This document shows positions 4,948-9,554 of a DNA stretch of 9,554 nucleotides, piece after piece. Made by a program: the position numbers and the translations under genes. The stretch's first letter is position 1. Each line of letters begins with the position of its first letter. The DNA comes from Phil1 sp964546125 (GTDB taxonomy: Bacteria > Bacillota > Clostridia > Christensenellales > CAG-138): NCBI GenBank assembly GCA_964546125.1, contig CAZJIS010000060.1:1-9554 (forward strand). The letters are read 5' to 3'. The notes beneath the pieces were generated by a model that searched no databases, was not told the origin of the DNA, and was given only the letters and a program-made list of their open reading frames with translations.

Positions 4948-5694
4948 ATGCGCTTGTATGGCAGGTTTGCCGCGTTGTATGATAGGCTGATGGGTTCCGT
5001 GGACCGCGGCGCTTGGGCAGAGTATGTGCTCGCGCTGCTGCCCGCGGGCCGCCTTGCAATCGCGGACGCCGCCTGCGGCACGGGCGCGCTGACCATTCCG
5101 CTCGCGCGGGCCGGACATGCCCTCGTGGGCCTCGACGCTTCGGAAGAAATGCTTGCCGTGGCCGCCGAGAACGCGAGGCTTGCGCGGCTCTCGATCCCCT
5201 TCGTGCGGCAGCGCATGGAATCGCTCGCGCTCCACCGTCCGGCGGACGCCATCGTTTCAGCATGCGACGGGGTGAATTATTTGACCTCGCGCGAATCGCT
5301 CGACGCGTTTTTCCGGGCGGCGCGCGCGAACCTGAAGCCGGGCGGCCGGCTGCTTTTTGACGTATCGAGCCGGCATAAGCTCGAGCGCATCCTCGCGAAC
5401 AATACCTTCGCCGAGGAGGAAGACGGGGCTTCATATATTTGGAAGAATGAATATGATGAAGCATCCAGATGCATTCGCATGGAGGTTGTCTTCTTCGAGA
5501 GGATGCGGGACGGGCGCTACGAGCGCTTCGCCGAGGAGCACATCCAGCGCGCCCACTCCGAACGGGAATTGACCAACGCGCTTGCGCGCGCGGGCTTTTG
5601 CGATATACGGGCCTACGAGGCGTTCACATTCGACGCGCCCGGGGAAGAGAGCGAACGGCTGCAATTCGCGGCCACCGCTCCGGAAAGAGGATAG
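4948..5694 (+). CDS. Class I SAM-dependent methyltransferase (YqeM-like)
   Basis: The 248-residue cytosolic protein transfers a methyl group from S-adenosylmethionine; the acceptor is unknown. The N-terminal sequence YGRFAALYDRLMGSVD (4-19) is typical of the Firmicutes YqeM-like group. Motif I is ADAACGTG (39-46), the acidic residue after strand 2 is Asp63 in GLDASEEML, and KPGGRLLFD (130-138) precedes strand 5. I chose ATG 4948 because it starts this conserved region and lies about 25 nt after the predicted transcription start. The frame is open further upstream, but that would run through the promoter. The ribosome binding site is poor (a run of six G at 4939-4944). It is the first gene of the operon, and hslO begins 2 nt after its stop. 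A small-molecule or tRNA substrate is possible. Confidence 0.85.
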   Translation: MRLYGRFAALYDRLMGSVDRGAWAEYVLALLPAGRLAIADAACGTGALTIPLARAGHALVGLDASEEMLAVAAENARLARLSIPFVRQRMESLALHRPADAIVSACDGVNYLTSRESLDAFFRAARANLKPGGRLLFDVSSRHKLERILANNTFAEEEDGASYIWKNEYDEASRCIRMEVVFFERMRDGRYERFAEEHIQRAHSERELTNALARAGFCDIRAYEAFTFDAPGEESERLQFAATAPERG

Positions 5695-5696
5695 TG

Positions 5697-6626
5697 ATGG
5701 ACAACACCAACGAAACGATGCAAACCAACGATAAAATGCTGCGCGGCGTGCTGCTTGAGCGGCAGGCCCGTTTCACCGCCATTTCCGGGCGGGACCTTAC
5801 CGAAACCGCGCGCGTGCTCCACGGCGCATCGCGCGTGTGCACGGCGGCGCTCGGCCGCGCGCTGATGATGACATCGATGATGGGGACAGCGCTTAAAAAC
5901 CCGGCCGAGCGCGTGACGACCATCCTCAAAGGCGGCGGCATGGCCGGCAACATCGTGTGTACGGCGGATAGGACGGGCCGCGTCAAGGGTTACATCGAGG
6001 ACCCGAAACTCGAGCTGCCCCCCGCGCCGGACGGCAAGCTCGACGTGGCGCTCGCGGTCGGCTGGTTCGGGGAACTGACGGTCGTGCGCGACCTTTCGAT
6101 GAAGGAGCCTTACGTCGGGCGCTCGCCCATCGTTTCCGGCGAGATCGCGGAGGATTTCGCCCATTACTTCACGGTGAGCGAGCAGCAGCCCTCGCTCGTG
6201 TATCTTGGGGTGCGCGTGGATATCGAAACGGGGCGCGTACTCTCGGCGGGCGGCCTTCTCATTCAGGCGATGCCCGGCTGCTCGGAGGAGGCGCTCGACC
6301 TGCTCACCGCCAAGGAGGAGGCAATTTCGGCCCTCTCCCGCCGCCTCGAGGGCGGCGAAACCCTCGAAGAGGCGCTCGCATCGCTGTTTGCGGATTGCGA
6401 TATGGAGATCCTCCAGGGCTATTCCCCCGTTTTCCGCTGCGATTGCAGCCGGGAGCGGCTCGAACGCGTGCTGCTGACCCTTGGCGAGGAGGAGCTTGCG
6501 GATATGCTCGAAAAAGAGCATGGCGCCGAGCTGACCTGCCATTTTTGCAACACCGTTTACAATTATGACGAAAGCGACCTCACGCGCTTGCTCGATGAGG
6601 CCGTAAGGGATAAAAATGGCAGATAA
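5697..6626 (+). CDS. hslO: Redox-regulated holdase chaperone Hsp33
   Basis: Hsp33 is a cytosolic chaperone switched on by oxidation: four cysteines bind zinc when reduced, and form disulfides when oxidised so that the protein holds unfolded clients. The 309 residues show the N-terminal core with AALGRALMMTSMMG (50-63), LKGGGMAGNIV (77-87) and VKGYIEDP (96-103), and then the C-terminal zinc centre CDC (248-250) and CHFC (281-284), all four cysteines intact. ATG 5697 has AGAGGA (5686-5691) 5 nt upstream, inside the end of the methyltransferase gene. A GTG directly before it (5694) is an alternative start. The N-terminus is a few residues longer than usual. It overlaps the following TPR gene by 11 nt, so the two are translationally coupled. 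Confidence 0.94.
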   Translation: MDNTNETMQTNDKMLRGVLLERQARFTAISGRDLTETARVLHGASRVCTAALGRALMMTSMMGTALKNPAERVTTILKGGGMAGNIVCTADRTGRVKGYIEDPKLELPPAPDGKLDVALAVGWFGELTVVRDLSMKEPYVGRSPIVSGEIAEDFAHYFTVSEQQPSLVYLGVRVDIETGRVLSAGGLLIQAMPGCSEEALDLLTAKEEAISALSRRLEGGETLEEALASLFADCDMEILQGYSPVFRCDCSRERLERVLLTLGEEELADMLEKEHGAELTCHFCNTVYNYDESDLTRLLDEAVRDKNGR

Positions 6627-8349
6627 GCTTGCTTTACATAAACACACGCGCCCCGGGAAGGTGCTCTCTTTCGAGCAGAAAGGCGAGTTTTTCTACCGGC
6701 GCGGCCTCGACCGGCTCGATCAAAACAAGCTTGCGGATGCGTTGTGCAACTACCGCCTCGCGGGCGAGCGGGACCCCGGAAACGAGGAAATCCTCCTTGC
6801 GATGGCCGAAGTGCTCACGGAGATGGAGCGTTTTGACGAATCCAACCGCATCCTCTTCGCGCTCGTGCGGCGCGCCGAGCACGACCCCGAGTGCTATTTT
6901 GGCATGGGCTGCAACTTCATGGGCCTCAACGACCTCACCCACGCCAAAGACGCGCTTGAGCGTTACGCCGAGCTTGAGCCCGAGGGCACGTTCACTTACG
7001 ACGCTTATGATATGCTCGACGCCATCGACGAGGCGGAATACTACCGCATGGGGCCCCCGGGCGCGCTCGTCGCGGTGAGCAAGAAGGACGATGCGTTCGA
7101 TGCCGCCGAAGAGGGGCGCGAGCTCCTCGAGCAGGAGCTTTACGACCAGGCTGAGGAGAAGCTGCGCCACGCGCTGCGGCTTGACCCCGAGCTTGACTGG
7201 GCGCGCAACAACCTCACGCTCGTGCATTTTTGCAGGCGCGAGTATAAGCACGCCTCAACGGAAGCAAAAACCGTGCTCGAGCGCGACCCGAAGAATTTGC
7301 AGGCGCTGTGCAACCTCACCATGAGCTACCAGGCCATGCGCGACAAGGCCGCCGCCAACCGCACGGCCGACGCGCTCACCCGCCTCGAGAGCGACGACCC
7401 CGACGACCTCAACCGCATGTCCCTCGTGCTGATAGACCTCGGCCGTTTCGGGGAGGCGCTGCCCTTGATGCAAAAGCTTGCGCGCAAATACCCCTATGAT
7501 GAGGGTACGCTGCACCGCCTCGCGATGTGCGCGTTTGAAACCGACCGCTATGCAGAAGCTATCGCCTGCTACGATACGCTTCTTAAAATCGATTCTTCCG
7601 ACCTGATCGCCCGCTATTACCGCGGCCTTTGCCGCGCGGCGCAGGCTTCGGGCGGCGCGAGCGCTTCCGTGAAGCGCAAATATATGCTCAACTATCAGGT
7701 TCCCTTCGACGAGATGCTCGCGCGCATCAACCGCCTCAACGAGATCGTCGCCCGGCCTAAAGAAGAGCTTGCCGAAGCCTGGGAAAATGAGAGCGAGCTT
7801 CGCAGCCTCATCGAATGGGGGTTCACGCTGCCGGACCGGGGCATCAAGCGCGCGCTGCTCGCGTTGATCGCCACATTCGGCGACGCGCGCGGCGAGGAGA
7901 TGCTGCGCGATTTCCTCCTGCGCCGCCAGCAGCCGGATGAACTCAAGCACGAGGCGCTCGCCTACCTCACGCGGCAAAACGCCAAGGACCCGTTCCTCTC
8001 CTATTTGGGCGGCGTGCTCGTGCAAAGCAGGGTGAGCAGCGCCCTTGCGGACGGCGTGAGCAAACCCTACCGCGACGCACTCGTATTGTGCCTCACCAGC
8101 ATGCACGCGCGGCGGCCCGAGCACATCGCAAGAAGCGCGGTAGCGCTGTGGGAGAAGTTCATCCGCAGCGCCAACGGCGAGTTGCCGCGCCTGACGCGGG
8201 CGCAATCCGCCGCGATGGCGGCCGCGCTGGAATACCTTGCGTGCCGCGAAACCGGGGAAAAAGTCACCAGGACCGACATCTGCGCGCGCTACGGCGTGAG
8301 CGCGCTGCGCCTGAAAAACGCCATGACGAGATTGGAGCGCGGATTATGA
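6616..8349 (+). CDS. Tetratricopeptide-repeat protein with a C-terminal HTH-like module
   Basis: The 577-residue soluble protein has no signal peptide or membrane helix. The first two thirds contain helical TPR-type units, for example at about 23-55, 57-88, 91-123, 160-193, 194-227, 265-293 and 297-330, with residues such as LDRLDQNKLADAL and MCAFETDRYAEAIACYD. The middle (about 385-520) is also helical and lacks clear TPR consensus. The end, about 530-573, reads EYLACRETGEKVTRTDICARYGVSALRLK in two overlapping pieces and resembles a helix-turn-helix or TFIIB-like cyclin repeat. Such a module can bind DNA or RNA, but the function is not known. ATG 6616 has AAGGGA (6605-6610) 5 nt upstream, inside hslO. 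Its stop overlaps the start of rlmL (ATGA), suggesting that TPR protein and methyltransferase are made together and perhaps act together. Confidence 0.85.
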   Translation: MADKLALHKHTRPGKVLSFEQKGEFFYRRGLDRLDQNKLADALCNYRLAGERDPGNEEILLAMAEVLTEMERFDESNRILFALVRRAEHDPECYFGMGCNFMGLNDLTHAKDALERYAELEPEGTFTYDAYDMLDAIDEAEYYRMGPPGALVAVSKKDDAFDAAEEGRELLEQELYDQAEEKLRHALRLDPELDWARNNLTLVHFCRREYKHASTEAKTVLERDPKNLQALCNLTMSYQAMRDKAAANRTADALTRLESDDPDDLNRMSLVLIDLGRFGEALPLMQKLARKYPYDEGTLHRLAMCAFETDRYAEAIACYDTLLKIDSSDLIARYYRGLCRAAQASGGASASVKRKYMLNYQVPFDEMLARINRLNEIVARPKEELAEAWENESELRSLIEWGFTLPDRGIKRALLALIATFGDARGEEMLRDFLLRRQQPDELKHEALAYLTRQNAKDPFLSYLGGVLVQSRVSSALADGVSKPYRDALVLCLTSMHARRPEHIARSAVALWEKFIRSANGELPRLTRAQSAAMAAALEYLACRETGEKVTRTDICARYGVSALRLKNAMTRLERGL

Positions 8350-9503
8350 TTTTCATTGCAACCTGCAAACTGGGGCTTGAGGCGCTTGTCGCCGCGGAGC
8401 TTCGCAAGAGCGACATCAGCGTGCTCGCCGTCGAAGACGCGCGCGTGCGCTTCGAGGGCGACTTTGCCGCGATGGCGCGCGCGTGCCTGTGGCTGCGCAC
8501 GGCCGAGCGCGTGCTCTTTGAGGCGGCCTCGTTTGAAGCAAAGACCTTCGACGCGCTCTTCGAAGGCGTGCGCGCGATCGACTGGAAGCAATACCTGCCG
8601 CGCGACGCGTTCATCCATGTGACCGGAAAAAGCGCGAAGAGCACGCTCTTCTCCGTATCGGACTGCCAGAGCATCGCCAAAAAAGCCATCGTCGAAAACC
8701 TTAAGGCCGCTTACCAAACAGCCCTTTTGCCGGAAACGGGCCGCGAGGTGATCATCGAAATCGGCATTTTGCGCGATGTGGTCACCGTGGCGCTCGACCC
8801 CTGCGGGGCGGGCCTTTCGCGCCGCGGCTACCGCACCTATAATGTGGAAGCGCCTTTAAGCGAAACGCTCGGCGCGGCGATTGTGACGCTTGCGCGCTAT
8901 TATGCGGACATGCCCCTGATCGACCCCATGTGCGGCAGCGGCACGATGCCCATCGAGGCCGCGATGATCGCGCGCAATATGGCCCCGGGGCTTGGCCGTT
9001 CGTTCGCGGCGGAGAAATGGGCATTCCTCAATCCTTCGATCTTTGCGGCGGAGCGCAAGCGCGCGCTCGATGCGATCCGGCACGACCCGATCGACATCCT
9101 CGGGCGCGACATCGACGCGCGCAGCATCGACCTTTGCAAGAAGCACGCGAAGAAAGCGGGCGTCACGGTCAACTGGGAAGTCGCGCCGGTGAGCACGCTT
9201 AAAGCCGACCGGCCCGGCGGCATCCTCGTATGCAACCCGCCCTATGGCGAGAGGCTCATGAAAAAGAGCGAGGCCGAAGCGCTTTATCGCGACATGCGCC
9301 GCGTTTTTGACGCGCTGCCGCAGTGGAAAATTGCCATCGTCAGCGCCAACCGCGATTTTGAGCAGGTTTACGGCAAGCAGGCGGACAAGCGCCGCAAGCT
9401 CTCCAACGGCGGCATGAGCTGCACGCTTTACCAATATTTCGCGGAACACGCGCAATACGTCAAACATGCCCCCAAAAAGGACTTTACAAACTCCGAGCTA
9501 TAA
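8346..9503 (+). CDS. rlmL: THUMP-domain class I SAM-dependent rRNA methyltransferase, RlmL/YpsC family
   Basis: The family (COG0116) makes N2-methylguanosine in 23S rRNA; E. coli RlmL modifies G2445, but the exact site in this organism is not proven. The 385 residues have a short N-terminal ferredoxin-like part and a THUMP domain (roughly 1-155), the linker signature SRRGYR (158-163), SAM-binding DPMCGSGT (193-200) and the catalytic NPPYGER (297-303). The length matches the Bacillota YpsC form, which lacks the second methyltransferase domain (RlmK) of E. coli RlmKL. The ATG at 8346 overlaps the TPR stop as ATGA, and GGAG (8334-8337) lies 8 nt upstream. It is the last gene of the operon. No terminator follows, and its final 21 nt contain the -35 box of the tRNA promoter. 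Confidence 0.92.
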   Translation: MIFIATCKLGLEALVAAELRKSDISVLAVEDARVRFEGDFAAMARACLWLRTAERVLFEAASFEAKTFDALFEGVRAIDWKQYLPRDAFIHVTGKSAKSTLFSVSDCQSIAKKAIVENLKAAYQTALLPETGREVIIEIGILRDVVTVALDPCGAGLSRRGYRTYNVEAPLSETLGAAIVTLARYYADMPLIDPMCGSGTMPIEAAMIARNMAPGLGRSFAAEKWAFLNPSIFAAERKRALDAIRHDPIDILGRDIDARSIDLCKKHAKKAGVTVNWEVAPVSTLKADRPGGILVCNPPYGERLMKKSEAEALYRDMRRVFDALPQWKIAIVSANRDFEQVYGKQADKRRKLSNGGMSCTLYQYFAEHAQYVKHAPKKDFTNSEL

Positions 9504-9511
9504 CGTATAAT
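9483..9511 (+). promoter_or_regulatory. Strong promoter for the downstream tRNA gene, starting inside rlmL
   Basis: TTTACA (9483-9488), a 17-nt spacer and a perfect TATAAT (9506-9511) lie across the rlmL stop codon. Transcription should start near 9518, about 11 nt before the first tRNA base. That spacing suits a tRNA with a short 5' leader trimmed by RNase P. Confidence 0.85.
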
Positions 9512-9528
9512 AAACTTCGCGTCCAAAC

Positions 9529-9554
9529 GGGGCTTTAGCGAAGTTGGCTATCGC
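9529..9554 (+). tRNA. tRNA gene, 5' part only (truncated by the window end)
   Basis: The last 26 bases match tRNA positions 1-25: acceptor strand GGGGCTT (9529-9535), T8 and A9 (9536-9537), and the D-stem GCGA (9538-9541) with TCGC (9551-9554) around the loop AGTTGGCTA. The invariant or near-invariant bases U8, A14, G15, G18, G19 and A21 are all present, and the D-stem is fully paired. The anticodon lies beyond the window, so the amino acid cannot be told. A strong promoter sits directly upstream. Confidence 0.8.

Noticed and set aside
5469..5696. N-terminal extension of Hsp33 by 76 codons
   Set aside because: It overlaps the methyltransferase in another frame; ATG 5697 has a good ribosome binding site and fits the family's usual length.
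5613..6647. Long - strand open frame of 344 codons opposite hslO
   Set aside because: It mirrors the clear Hsp33 gene with its four zinc cysteines. Long antisense frames are expected in GC-rich DNA, and its translation is rich in Arg/His/Ala without a recognisable domain.
7255..8205. Long - strand open frame of 316 codons opposite the TPR gene
   Set aside because: It is an antisense shadow of a well-supported TPR protein and has no ribosome binding site or domain of its own.
1..9554. CRISPR array, insertion sequence, prophage or toxin-antitoxin system
   Set aside because: No regularly spaced repeats, transposase or recombinase motifs, terminal inverted repeats or small toxin/antitoxin pairs were seen; the genes are housekeeping types.

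Overview
The window looks like a chromosomal core region of a GC-rich member of the Bacillota (Clostridia-like; family not resolvable from this sequence alone). The grounds are the gene order rplU-prp-rpmA, an L27 with the N-terminal extension typical of Firmicutes and related lineages together with its processing protease Prp, an AGGAGG ribosome binding site, and several near-consensus housekeeping (sigma-A type) promoters. Almost every stretch is coding. I see no phage genes, transposase, CRISPR array, toxin or defence cassette.

Layout. (1) 2-97 is the last 31 codons of an unidentified + strand gene. (2) 105-1216 is a ribosomal protein operon: promoter TTGACA-17-TAGAAT, a GC-rich structured leader, rplU (L21, GTG start), prp and rpmA (L27), closed by an intrinsic terminator. 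(3) 1241-2119 is an OGG-type 8-oxoguanine DNA glycosylase whose extended -10 promoter lies so close to its ATG that the mRNA is probably leaderless. (4) On the - strand, converging on it with a 20-bp overlap, is an extended SDR sugar epimerase/reductase (3131-2100) with its own promoter. (5) 3132-3438 is a noncoding stretch with a 26-bp perfect GC palindrome, other inverted repeats and the terminator of the next gene. (6) On the - strand, 4848-3439 is a membrane-anchored LytR-CpsA-Psr (LCP) protein, probably a cell-wall polymer ligase. (7) Divergent from it is a tight + strand operon: a YqeM-like SAM methyltransferase, Hsp33 (hslO), a TPR protein with a C-terminal helix-turn-helix-like module, and an RlmL/YpsC-type 23S rRNA methyltransferase. 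These are joined by a 2-nt gap, an 11-nt overlap and an ATGA overlap. (8) The last 26 bases are the 5' part of a tRNA gene, cut by the window end, with a TTTACA-17-TATAAT promoter that starts inside rlmL.

How the genes work together. The ribosomal operon encodes two large-subunit proteins with the protease that matures one of them. The second operon links protein quality control under oxidative stress (Hsp33) with RNA methylation, followed directly by a tRNA gene. The glycosylase repairs oxidised guanine, and LCP plus the SDR enzyme point to the envelope. The points most worth a second look are regulatory: the leaderless glycosylase mRNA, the divergent promoters whose -35 boxes lie in one inverted repeat, the structured rplU leader, the GC palindrome region and the tRNA promoter inside rlmL. 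I did not find a clearly new multi-gene system.
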